Shown here in pieces: positions 1-7,748 of a DNA stretch of 10,798 nucleotides. The position numbers and the translations under genes are program-made. The DNA is from an uncultured Desulfovibrio sp. (GTDB taxonomy: Bacteria; Desulfobacterota; Desulfovibrionia; Desulfovibrionales; Desulfovibrionaceae). Below the pieces are notes generated by a model, which did no database searches, had not been told where the DNA came from, and saw only the letters and a list, made by a program, of their open reading frames with translations. Location of the stretch: the NCBI GenBank assembly GCA_947176055.1, contig CAMWPE010000070.1, positions 1 through 10,798 on the forward strand, written 5' to 3'. Each line of letters begins with the position of its first letter. Positions within the stretch are counted from its first letter, which is position 1.

Positions 1-1279
1 CGAAGCGGGCGACTCCGCCGCCCGCCCGGGCTTCCATCGCAAACGCGCCAAGCTCTCTTTTGAGCGGATGGTGGACATGGCGGAAACCATGGGCATAGAT
101 AATCCGCTTTTCCTCTGCCATGACCGGGCGGCCAAGGCCACAGCCTCCATCGACGGCAAAGAATACATTAATTTTTCGACTTACGACTACCTTGACCTCA
201 ACGCCCATCCCGAAATTACCGCCGCGGTCGCCGAAACCGCCGCCAAATTTGGCACCTCAGCGGGCGCGAGCAGACTGGTGGGAGGGGAAAGACCGCAACA
301 CCGCAAGCTGGAGCGCGCTTTCGCCGATTTATACGGCGTGGACGACGCCATAGCCTATGTGAGCGGACACGCTGCCAATGTCTCCACCCTGGGCTTCATG
401 TTCGGAGCGCGCGACGCCATTTTTCACGACGGCCTGGCCCACAACTCCCTTGTTCAGGGCGCCGTCCTTTCCGGTTCGGCCCGTTTCTCCTACGCTCATA
501 ACGATTGCGATTCGCTGGAGGAGATGCTCGAGAAAAACCGGAAAAACCATAAGCACGCCGTTATCGTCACCGAAGGCCTTTTCAGCATGGACGGCAATAT
601 TCCCGATTTGCCAAGACTGATAGAGCTTAAAAACAAATACGACGCCCTCCTAATGGTGGACGAAGCCCATTCCCTGGGCACCCTGGGCAAAACAGGCAGG
701 GGAGTCAGCGAATATTTCGGCATCGATCCCCGCGAAGTCGATCTCTGGATGAGCACACTCTCAAAAGCGATGTGCGGTTGCGGAGGTTTTATCGCCGGTT
801 CCTCGGATATAATCCGGTTCCTTAAATACGGTTCCCCGGGCTTTGTTTTCAGCGTGGGGATGCCGCCGGTCATAGCGACGGCTTGCGACAAGGCGCTGGA
901 AATAATGCTCCGCGAGCCCGAAAGGGTGACGAAACTGCAAAAAATCAGCAAATTTTTCCTGGATTACGCCCAAAGCCTGGGACTGGACACCGGCGCCGCG
1001 CAGGGCTACGCCATAGTGCCGGTAATAGTGGGCGACTCCATGGTCGCGGGATTCTTATCCCAATCGCTCTTCAAAAGCTGCATTTACGTAATGCCCGTGG
1101 CTTTCCCCGCCGTGAAGGAAGGCTTGGCGCGTCTGCGCTTTTTCATCTCCGCCGCGCATACCGAAGATCTGGTCAAAAAAACGCTGGACGCGGTTGTCGA
1201 AGAATTGCCCAAAGCCAAAAAAATTGTGGATGATTACCGGAAAGAACACGGGGACGCCTATGCGGAGAGCGAGGACTAA
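1..1279 (+). CDS. PLP-dependent alpha-oxoamine synthase (serine palmitoyltransferase / KBL / AONS-like), 5' end outside window
   Basis: This is a fold-type I PLP enzyme of the alpha-oxoamine synthase group (COG0156), which condenses an amino acid with an acyl thioester, with loss of CO2, to give an aminoketone. Counting from the ATG at 68, the visible features are NFSTYDYL (35-42), the PLP-stacking His in LAHNSL (H125), SYAHND (141-146), the DEAHS motif with D198 and H201, and the Schiff-base lysine K233 in STLSKAMCGCGG. The catalytic set is complete. The frame stays open from base 2, and the residues before M68 (for example FHRKRAKLSFERM) look like real family sequence, so the start probably lies upstream and the visible part is C-terminal. 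Relatives of this subtype are often linked to acyl-carrier or polyketide modules, so an N-terminal carrier domain is possible but unseen. The gene precedes a glycosyltransferase operon by 42 nt. The exact substrate (serine, glycine or alanine; acyl length) cannot be told. Confidence 0.88.
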   Translation, partial: EAGDSAARPGFHRKRAKLSFERMVDMAETMGIDNPLFLCHDRAAKATASIDGKEYINFSTYDYLDLNAHPEITAAVAETAAKFGTSAGASRLVGGERPQHRKLERAFADLYGVDDAIAYVSGHAANVSTLGFMFGARDAIFHDGLAHNSLVQGAVLSGSARFSYAHNDCDSLEEMLEKNRKNHKHAVIVTEGLFSMDGNIPDLPRLIELKNKYDALLMVDEAHSLGTLGKTGRGVSEYFGIDPREVDLWMSTLSKAMCGCGGFIAGSSDIIRFLKYGSPGFVFSVGMPPVIATACDKALEIMLREPERVTKLQKISKFFLDYAQSLGLDTGAAQGYAIVPVIVGDSMVAGFLSQSLFKSCIYVMPVAFPAVKEGLARLRFFISAAHTEDLVKKTLDAVVEELPKAKKIVDDYRKEHGDAYAESED

Positions 1280-1321
1280 CAAGTCTCCTTTCCGCGAACT
1301 CTCCCAATCCCCGGACCGGCC

Positions 1322-2590
1322 ATGACCGAAGCTTCGCGCGATTCCGTCCAGCCCCCCATAGCGTATGTCCTCCTCTGGTTTCCTCTTTCTTCGGAAACTT
1401 TCGTATTCAAGGAAGTCCGCGATCTCCGCGAACTGGGTCTGGATATTCGCGTTTACACCATGTACGGCAAGGCGTTGAAAGGTTGCTCCAAGGTAATGCG
1501 CGAATACGCCGGGCCGGTAAGCCGGATGGGCGTCCGCGCGGCCTTTTCCATATTGCGCGCGTTTTTCCGCGCTTTAGCCAAACGCCCCGCCTTTGTCCTG
1601 CGGCTCGCGCGGGATGCGTTATTCCGGAAAACGCGCAATCTCGAGGCTCTCGCCGAAAACACCTGGTGCTTTTTTTCCGGCTTCCTGCTCGCGGAAAAAT
1701 GCCGGGCCGACGGAATCGGCCTGATCCATTCCGCGTGGGCGAACGGTCCGGCCACCGCCGCCTGGGTGGCGTCGAGGCTCGCCGGAATTCCCTTCGCCTT
1801 CACTGGCAGGGCCGGCGATATCTATCCCCAGGACGGCATCCTCAAGGAAAAAGCCGCCGCCGCGCTTTTCATCCGGGTCAACAACGCCGCGAACGCGGAA
1901 TACCTGGCTTCATTCTGCCCGGAAAAAGAACGGGATAAAGTTGTCCTGGTTTACAATGGACTGACTTTTGGCAAAACCTCGGACTCGTCCAGGAAAATCC
2001 CGGCCCCGCCCTACAAAATCCTGGCCGTGGGGCGGTTCGCCCGCACCAAGGGATTCCCCGAGCTGTTCGCGGCCATGGCCCGCTTGCGACGCGAGGCCTT
2101 TCCCATCGAATTAACCCTGGTCGGCGACGGCCCCTGGCGGCGCAAACTCCTCGATCTGCGCGAAAGACTGGGCCTGGAATCCGTCATTCATATCGCCGGT
2201 TTTGTGCCAAACGATCAGCTGGCCCGTTATATGGCCTCCCTGGATCTGCTGGTCGTGCCGAGCGTAATTCACGTCAACGGCGACAGGGACGGCATCCCCA
2301 ATGTGATCATGGAGGCGCTATCCCTGGGTATGCCCGTTATCGCGACGGATGTTTGCGGCATAGGCGAAGTGATCCGCGACGGCGAAACAGGGTTCCTGAC
2401 GCCGCAAAGAGATCCCGCCGCCCTGGCAAACGCCATTCGTTACGCCCTGGAACACGGGGAGGCGGCCCTGACAATGGGAAAAAACGGCCAAAAACTCGTC
2501 GCGGAAATGTTTGACGCCGAAAAAAACGCCAAAGAGCTGAAAAAGCTCTATCTGGACGCCCTGCGCGATGCGAAACGGAAAGCGGTTTGA
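1322..2590 (+). CDS. GT4-family glycosyltransferase (GT-B fold), paralogue a
   Basis: This 422-residue retaining glycosyltransferase of the GT4 / 'glycosyl transferases group 1' family probably adds a sugar from a nucleotide donor to a lipid-linked glycan on the cytoplasmic face of the inner membrane. The N-terminal acceptor domain (about 12-215) opens with IAYVLLWFPLSSETFV, reminiscent of WcaL-like enzymes. The C-terminal donor domain carries VGRFARTKGF (K243), LVGDGPWR (267-273), DGIPNVIMEALSLGMPVIA (D323, E331) and GIGEV (E349). The first acidic residue of the usual E-x7-E signature is Asp, a variation I also associate with exopolysaccharide GT4 enzymes. There are no transmembrane segments. 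No good Shine-Dalgarno sequence precedes the ATG. Its 3' end overlaps the deacetylase gene by 23 nt, implying translational coupling. It is clearly related to the second glycosyltransferase at 3562-4848. Donor and acceptor are unknown. Confidence 0.88.
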   Translation: MTEASRDSVQPPIAYVLLWFPLSSETFVFKEVRDLRELGLDIRVYTMYGKALKGCSKVMREYAGPVSRMGVRAAFSILRAFFRALAKRPAFVLRLARDALFRKTRNLEALAENTWCFFSGFLLAEKCRADGIGLIHSAWANGPATAAWVASRLAGIPFAFTGRAGDIYPQDGILKEKAAAALFIRVNNAANAEYLASFCPEKERDKVVLVYNGLTFGKTSDSSRKIPAPPYKILAVGRFARTKGFPELFAAMARLRREAFPIELTLVGDGPWRRKLLDLRERLGLESVIHIAGFVPNDQLARYMASLDLLVVPSVIHVNGDRDGIPNVIMEALSLGMPVIATDVCGIGEVIRDGETGFLTPQRDPAALANAIRYALEHGEAALTMGKNGQKLVAEMFDAEKNAKELKKLYLDALRDAKRKAV

Positions 2591-3554
2591 AAAAATATAT
2601 CTCGCGGCCAGCGTGGACGTTGAGGAGGAAGGCCTTTTTTCCGGCTCGTACGACTGCCTCAACCCAAAAATCGCTAACGCGCCGAATCTCGCCCGCCTGA
2701 TACCACTGCTCGATCAGGGGCTCAAACCCACCCTGTTTTGCTCCCACGCCGCGTTGACTGACAAGACCGCCCGCGCCACAATCGACCGGTTGCGGAAACG
2801 GGGAGAGCTGGAGATAGGCGCGCACCTGCATCACTGGAACACCCCGCCGCTCGCTTCAGGCTCGAAAGCCGTCGTCCGCCGCGTTCCGGCCTCGGAAATA
2901 TCCGATGAAAATTTCGCGAAAAAATTGCGTTTTCTGTTGCGCGAAGCGGCGGATTTCAAGGGAGAAAAAATCGCGAGTTTCAGGATGGGCCGCTGGGATC
3001 TCCATCCCTGCCGCTTCCCAATCCTGGCGGAAAACGGCGTGCTCTGCGACGCGTCCGTCCGGCCATTGCATCGGGGAGCGACGCCCGAACGGGGAGCCGA
3101 CCATTTTTTCGCGCCGAAAACGCCTTTCCGCGTAAGGGCCGGGGAAAGGGAAATTTTCGAAGTTCCCGTCACCGCGACGCCGTTGCATCCCGATTTGGAG
3201 CGGTTGCCGCCATTTCTGCGAAGCGGTCTGAAAAACTGGGGCCTTCTGACCTTGCTCCCGGTCGAGCATCCGCTCTGGCTTTTAAAACTGACCGCGAAGA
3301 CGAGCCTGGCGCGAGGAAACAGGGTTCTGTCGCTGGCATGGCATTCGTCGGAACTTATGCCCGGCGGCTCCCCCCGAATGCGGGACGAGCGAGAGGTCAA
3401 TAATTTTATAAAAAAGATTTCAGCCTGGGTCGCGTGGCTTGAAGACAATTATAATGTCATCCATACAACAATGAGCGGCTTGCGCGACGCGCTGTCTTCC
3501 TCCGTCCCCCTTGTCTCCGGCGACGGAACATGGCGCGAAATCGCAGCCCCGTGA
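2568..3554 (+). CDS. Polysaccharide deacetylase-like protein (NodB homology, carbohydrate esterase 4-like)
   Basis: The product is 328 residues, best explained as a divergent NodB-type metal-dependent deacetylase that would remove acetyl groups from a sugar during glycan assembly. Visible landmarks in the expected order are SVDVEEEGLF near the N-terminus (D17, acidic cluster 17-21, motif 1), EIGAHLHHWNTPP (H86, H88, H89, metal-ligand motif 2), SFRMGRWDLHP (R139, W143, D144, motif 3 region), and LAWHSSEL (H259, possible catalytic His of the last motif). The canonical TFDDG and HTxxHP strings are altered, so activity is inferred, not proven. There is no signal peptide, so it would act in the cytoplasm on a lipid-linked intermediate. 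The ATG at 2568 lies inside the end of the preceding glycosyltransferase gene. Being sandwiched between two paralogous glycosyltransferases, 7 nt before the second, argues that it acts on the same glycan. Confidence 0.75.
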   Translation: MRNGKRFEKIYLAASVDVEEEGLFSGSYDCLNPKIANAPNLARLIPLLDQGLKPTLFCSHAALTDKTARATIDRLRKRGELEIGAHLHHWNTPPLASGSKAVVRRVPASEISDENFAKKLRFLLREAADFKGEKIASFRMGRWDLHPCRFPILAENGVLCDASVRPLHRGATPERGADHFFAPKTPFRVRAGEREIFEVPVTATPLHPDLERLPPFLRSGLKNWGLLTLLPVEHPLWLLKLTAKTSLARGNRVLSLAWHSSELMPGGSPRMRDEREVNNFIKKISAWVAWLEDNYNVIHTTMSGLRDALSSSVPLVSGDGTWREIAAP

Positions 3555-3561
3555 CCGGATC

Positions 3562-4848
3562 ATGACTTTCCCCTTTTCATCCTCCCCGCCCTCGAACTTG
3601 TCGCCCCATCTCGCCTATATCGCGCTGTGGTATCCCCTCTTTACGCAACCATTCATTTTTAGCGAGGTTGAAAATCTCCGAGACAGGCTTCCACTTAAGG
3701 TCTATTCTCTTTACGGGGAAAATTTACGGCATTGCTCCCGCGAGATGCTGGCGGCCAAAGACCGGGTTAAACGTCATGGCCTGAAAGCGCTGTTGCCCAT
3801 CCTGGCCGATTTTGGCGCGGCCTCCGGCCATTCTCCGCGCCTCGTCGCCGGTCTCGCGCGGGACGTTCTTCTCCGCAAATGGCCAAGTCTCGAAGTCTTT
3901 GGCGAAAATCTCTGGGGTTTCCTGGCCGGCGTCAGCCTGGGCAAACAATTCAAGGAAGACGGCATCGACATGGCCTACGCGCCATGGCCCAGGGGCGCGG
4001 CGACGGCCGCCATGATCGGCGCGAAACTGGCGGGCATTCCCTTCGGTCTCTCGGCCCGCGGCGACAACCTCGACCCCGCCGATCCCGATCTGCGCTATAA
4101 ATTCGGCCAGGCCGCCTTCATACGCGCCAACAATCACGCCGATCAGCGAAGAATAGCCCAATTCGCGGATGTCGACGCGAAAACATTCCTGGTATACAAC
4201 GGCCTCGCCATGCGGCCGCCGATCGCGCCGCCCCGCCGCTTTGGAGAAAAAACGACGCGACTGCTCGCGGTGGGACGATTCGACGTTACAAAAGGCTTCG
4301 ATATTCTCCTGGACGCTTGCGCCATTCTGGCAAGGAACGGCGTCGATTTCAAACTTACCCTGGCCGGCGGGGGAGGCAAGGTCATGGGGCTGGGCAATCT
4401 GGAAAACGACTTGCGCGCCCGCCGGAAACGTCTCGATCTTGAAAACGTTGTCGAAATGCCAGGTCTCGTCTCTCACGACGAGTTGCCCGGTCTGCTCGCG
4501 AGCCACGATATCTTCGCGGCGCCCTGCGTCATCCATTCCTCAGGGAGACGGGATGGAATTCCCAACACAGTCATCGAGGCCCTGTCCGCGGGTATGCCAG
4601 TGGTCAGTTCCAATATTAACGCTTTGCCGGAAGTGATTATCGACGGAGAAACCGGCCTGGCCGTGCCTCCAAACGATCCCGAAGCCCTGGCCGGAGCTTT
4701 GCTCGCTATGATCCGCGATCCGGCGAGAGCGTTAAAAATGGGCGAAAACGGAGCGGAATTGGCAAAGAGTATGTTCGATCCCCGAACCAACGCCCAAAAC
4801 CTGGCGGAAAACTTTATCCGCGCTTACAAAAAGACGAAGGCTAAATAA
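3562..4848 (+). CDS. GT4-family glycosyltransferase (GT-B fold), paralogue b
   Basis: This 428-residue GT4 glycosyltransferase resembles paralogue a (1322-2590) along its whole length. Both open with an AY..LW.PL segment, and both carry a Y.LYG / Y.MYG segment, an A.A.W/MI..LAGIPF block, FIR.NN, VYNGL, AVGRF..TKGF and DGIPN...EALS.GMPV. In this copy the donor-site residues are K244, D331 and E339 (Asp replaces the first Glu of E-x7-E), with E357 in LPEV. I chose the ATG at 3562, 7 nt after the deacetylase stop. The frame is open back to a TTG at 3511, but those extra 17 residues would overlap the deacetylase gene and are not shared with the paralogue. No strong ribosome binding site is visible, so coupling to the upstream gene is likely. 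It lies 5 nt from asnB. It probably adds a second sugar to the same glycan; specificity is unknown. Confidence 0.87.
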   Translation: MTFPFSSSPPSNLSPHLAYIALWYPLFTQPFIFSEVENLRDRLPLKVYSLYGENLRHCSREMLAAKDRVKRHGLKALLPILADFGAASGHSPRLVAGLARDVLLRKWPSLEVFGENLWGFLAGVSLGKQFKEDGIDMAYAPWPRGAATAAMIGAKLAGIPFGLSARGDNLDPADPDLRYKFGQAAFIRANNHADQRRIAQFADVDAKTFLVYNGLAMRPPIAPPRRFGEKTTRLLAVGRFDVTKGFDILLDACAILARNGVDFKLTLAGGGGKVMGLGNLENDLRARRKRLDLENVVEMPGLVSHDELPGLLASHDIFAAPCVIHSSGRRDGIPNTVIEALSAGMPVVSSNINALPEVIIDGETGLAVPPNDPEALAGALLAMIRDPARALKMGENGAELAKSMFDPRTNAQNLAENFIRAYKKTKAK

Positions 4849-4853
4849 GCGTT

Positions 4854-6794
4854 ATGTGCGGCATCGCCGGTATCGTATCCGTCTCCGGACATGAATTGCC
4901 CGGGAGCGCCCGTCATCGCGTAAAAACGATGACGGACAAAATGAAACATCGCGGTCCGGACGGCGAGGGGATCTGGACCGATCCTGGCGTCTGCCTGGGT
5001 CATAGACGACTGTCCATCATCGATCTGGCCGGCGGGACCCAGCCTATGGAGAGCGCCGACGGAAAATTATGCGTCGTGTTTAACGGCGAAATTTACAACT
5101 TTCAAAGCCTGCGCGAAAAATTGACCGGCGAAGGCCAAAAGTTTCGCGGCCAATCGGACACGGAAGTAATTCTCGCGGCCTACGCGCGCTATGGGCGCGA
5201 TTGCGTCGATTGGCTCGAGGGTATGTTCGCCTTCGCCCTCTGGGACAGGGAAAAGAGGACGCTCTTTTGCGCGCGCGATCATTTCGGAAAAAAACCTTTT
5301 TATTATACTATCCAGAAGGGTCTGTTCGCCTTCGCCTCCGATCTCGCTTCCCTGACTACGTTGCGCGCGACCGCGGGATTCAATTTCTCCCTGTCTCCCA
5401 AGGCTTTAATGCGTTATCTGGCCTACGAATACGTTCCGACTCCGGAATGCGTTTATAAAGAAGTCCGCGTTTTGGAGCCGGCCAGCTGGCTCGCTCTCGA
5501 AAATGGCGGAATAAGCGGCGGCCGCTACTGGGATCTGCCCTGGCCCGAAGCCGTCATGCCAGGGGACGAAGAAGAAACGGCCGCGGAGCTGCGAACTTTA
5601 ATGAACAATGCCGTCGCGTCGCGCATGATCAGCGACGTGCCCCTCGGAATTTTTCTCTCCGGCGGCATCGATTCTTCCATCGTAGCGGGACTGGCCGCCA
5701 AAAATTCCCCCGCGCCGATTCGGACTTTTTCCATCGGCTTCGCCGAAGCGAGCTATGACGAATCGCGTTACGCAAATATAGTCGCGAAGGCTTTTCATAC
5801 GGATCACCATGAGCGCGTCCTCTCCGCGAAAGAGTGCGCCATCGAACTGCCAGGCGTCGTAAGCCGCATGGACACGCCCATGGCCGACGCCTCCTGCGCC
5901 CCTACCTGGCTTCTTTCGGGGCTGGCCCGCGAGCGCGTCACTGTCGCCCTGGGCGGAGACGGCGCCGACGAGCTGTGGGCCGGCTACGAGCATTACATCG
6001 GCTACCGCGTCGCCGGTTGGTATAATCGCCTGCCTGCCTGGATCCGGAATAAAATTATAGAGCCTCTCGCCGGGATTTTGCCCTCCTCGCAGGGCTACGT
6101 AAATCCCAGGCTGGCCGTCGAGACTTTTTTGCGAGGCGCCGCGGCTCCGGACTGGTTGAGGGTCGAGACCATGCTTACGGCGCTGGGAGGAGAAGCGCAG
6201 AAAAAAATTCTCTCGCGGGATTGGCTGGCCGCTTTCGCCGAACCGGATGATTTTCTCGCGGATCAAAATTTATACGCTCCCACCCGCGAGCGCTACGATA
6301 ACTGGAGTCCGCCGGATGCGGCGTCCCCACTGGCGCGGGCTTTTTACGTTTATACGCGGCAGTTCATGCTCGACGATATTCTCGTAAAGGTCGATCGGTG
6401 TTCCATGCTTCATTCCCTCGAAGTCCGCTCGCCTTTCCTGGACAAGCATGTCGCCGAATTTGTCGCCAAGTTGCCCATTTCCTGCAAATTGCGCGGGTTC
6501 AAACGCAAATATCTACTGAAAAAAGCGTTCGCGAATCTGTTGCCCCCCGAAATTCTGCGCCGCAACAAACGCGGCTTCCAGATACCCGTAGCCGAATGGC
6601 TGCGCGGCGAGCTTAAACCGCTTCTTCTTGAGCTCTGCTCCCCCGCGAGACTCGCGAGTCAGGGCATTTTTAATCCCGAAGCTGTCCGGACGCTGATGGA
6701 GCGACACTTTTCGGGAGCGGAAGATCTTCGCAAGCCGCTGTGGACTCTGCTGGTGCTCCAGATCTGGTTGCGCGAAACCGGCGCGACAATATGA
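4854..6794 (+). CDS. asnB: Asparagine synthase (glutamine-hydrolysing)-type amidotransferase
   Basis: This 646-residue class II glutamine amidotransferase of the AsnB family uses glutamine and ATP to form an amide. The N-terminal Ntn glutaminase domain starts MCGIAG, with nucleophile C2 exposed after Met removal, then HRGPDG (32-37), RRLSIIDL (51-58), NGEIYN (77-82) and SDTEV (101-105). The synthetase domain has the PP-loop SGGIDSS (269-275), a conserved TFSIGF segment (291-296) and GGDGADELWAGY (367-378). All catalytic signatures are intact and the length matches long AsnB proteins found in exopolysaccharide and exosortase-linked clusters. Because it is the last gene of a glycosyltransferase operon, a role in amidating a sugar acid or other glycan carboxylate is as likely as making free asparagine; this is inference. 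No separate promoter is visible in the 5-nt gap before it. Confidence 0.9.
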   Translation: MCGIAGIVSVSGHELPGSARHRVKTMTDKMKHRGPDGEGIWTDPGVCLGHRRLSIIDLAGGTQPMESADGKLCVVFNGEIYNFQSLREKLTGEGQKFRGQSDTEVILAAYARYGRDCVDWLEGMFAFALWDREKRTLFCARDHFGKKPFYYTIQKGLFAFASDLASLTTLRATAGFNFSLSPKALMRYLAYEYVPTPECVYKEVRVLEPASWLALENGGISGGRYWDLPWPEAVMPGDEEETAAELRTLMNNAVASRMISDVPLGIFLSGGIDSSIVAGLAAKNSPAPIRTFSIGFAEASYDESRYANIVAKAFHTDHHERVLSAKECAIELPGVVSRMDTPMADASCAPTWLLSGLARERVTVALGGDGADELWAGYEHYIGYRVAGWYNRLPAWIRNKIIEPLAGILPSSQGYVNPRLAVETFLRGAAAPDWLRVETMLTALGGEAQKKILSRDWLAAFAEPDDFLADQNLYAPTRERYDNWSPPDAASPLARAFYVYTRQFMLDDILVKVDRCSMLHSLEVRSPFLDKHVAEFVAKLPISCKLRGFKRKYLLKKAFANLLPPEILRRNKRGFQIPVAEWLRGELKPLLLELCSPARLASQGIFNPEAVRTLMERHFSGAEDLRKPLWTLLVLQIWLRETGATI

Positions 6795-6902
6795 ACGGCG
6801 CGGAATCCTCTATTCCGGCGAAGCTATTTTCGCTAAAAATATACGCTTAAAAAAAACGGTTTTATTAAATAAGAACAACGCTGTCAGGCGAAGGAAACTG
6901 GG
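6795..6902 (+). terminator. Intergenic gap with two short stem-loops, weak candidate terminator of the polysaccharide operon
   Basis: Just after the asnB stop there is a perfect 6-bp stem CGGAAT/ATTCCG with a 5-nt loop (6801-6817), then a 5-bp stem GCGAA/TTCGC (6818-6833). Neither is followed by a clean U-tract: the next bases are A-rich (6835-6857), then TTTTATTAAAT. The region could end the operon or feed into htpX. The AT-rich stretch 6834-6872 is the likely place for an htpX promoter, but I see no convincing -35/-10 pair and no heat-shock sigma consensus. Confidence 0.3.
6891..6895 (+). promoter_or_regulatory. Ribosome binding site of htpX
   Basis: AAGGA lies 7 nt before the ATG at 6903. 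It supports that start and contrasts with the upstream operon, where most starts lack a visible Shine-Dalgarno sequence. Confidence 0.6.
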
Positions 6903-7748
6903 ATGACGAGTCAATTGAAAACTGTTTTGTTGCTGGGGCTTCTCTCCGGCCTGATAATCCTCCTCGGCGGCTGGCTGGGCGGTCGCGCCGGCGTTATTTT
7001 CGCCTGCGGACTGGCCATCGTCATGAATGTCGGAAGCTACTGGTATTCGGACAAAATCGTTCTGTCCATGTACCGCGCGCGGGAGCTTTCGCCCGGGGAC
7101 GCGCCCTTTTTGAGCGACACTGTCCGGGATCTGGCCGCGAGGGCGGGCATCCCCGAACCGCGAATCTTTGTCGCGCCCGAGCAAGCGCCCAACGCTTTCG
7201 CCACCGGCCGCGACCCGGAGCATTCCGTAGTCGCCGTAACCGAAGGAATTTTGGGTATCCTTTCGCCGGAAGAATTGCGCGGAGTAATCGCCCACGAGAT
7301 CGGGCATATCGTAAACAGGGATATTCTAATCCAGACAATAGCCGGGGTGATGGCTTCGGCCTTGATCAGCATGGCCAATATGCTGCAGTTTGGCGCCATC
7401 TTCGGCCACAGGGACAATAACGGTCCCGGCGTCGCCGGAGGCATTATTCTGGCGCTCGTCGCGCCTATAGCCGCGGGCTTGATTCAAATGGCCATTTCCC
7501 GGTCGCGGGAATTTCTCGCCGACGAAACCGGCGCAAGGCTGTGCGGCCAGCCCCTCGCCCTGGCTGGCGCTCTCTACAAACTTTCGGCGGCCAGCGGCCA
7601 GACGCCTCTTTCCCGGGGCAACCCCAGCACAGCCGAAATGTTCATAGTCGCGCCGCTGTTCGATACGGACCGGAAGATTGGGGCGCTGTTCAGCTCCCAT
7701 CCTCCCGTGGAAGAAAGAATGGCGAGACTGCGGGATATGGCGATCTAA
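6903..7748 (+). CDS. htpX: HtpX-like M48 membrane zinc metalloprotease
   Basis: This 281-residue inner-membrane protease of the M48B family degrades damaged membrane proteins in the cytoplasm-facing quality-control pathway. Two hydrophobic segments at the N-terminus (about 7-25 and 30-48) anchor it. The zinc motif HEIGH (H131, E132, H135) is followed by VNRDIL, two further hydrophobic segments (about 145-165 and 178-198), and SREFLADE, with E203 as the third zinc ligand. It ends with the typical SSHPPVEERMARL. Length and order match the family exactly, so it should be active. It has its own ribosome binding site and is followed by a lipoprotein gene whose start overlaps its stop codon (TAATG). 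In other bacteria HtpX is under heat-shock or envelope-stress control; no such site is evident here. Confidence 0.95.
   Translation: MTSQLKTVLLLGLLSGLIILLGGWLGGRAGVIFACGLAIVMNVGSYWYSDKIVLSMYRARELSPGDAPFLSDTVRDLAARAGIPEPRIFVAPEQAPNAFATGRDPEHSVVAVTEGILGILSPEELRGVIAHEIGHIVNRDILIQTIAGVMASALISMANMLQFGAIFGHRDNNGPGVAGGIILALVAPIAAGLIQMAISRSREFLADETGARLCGQPLALAGALYKLSAASGQTPLSRGNPSTAEMFIVAPLFDTDRKIGALFSSHPPVEERMARLRDMAI

Noticed and set aside
3511..3561. TTG start giving glycosyltransferase b 17 extra residues
   Set aside because: The extension overlaps the deacetylase gene, uses a rare start, and is not shared with the paralogue; the ATG at 3562 fits better.
3724..4536. Minus-strand 270-residue reading frame opposite glycosyltransferase b
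   Set aside because: It is an antisense shadow caused by GC-rich codon usage; the plus strand carries clear GT4 motifs throughout.
7541..7747. Upstream in-frame extension of the lipoprotein gene inside htpX
   Set aside because: It is out-of-frame shadow sequence of htpX, and the lipoprotein signal peptide beginning at 7748 only works as a true N-terminus.
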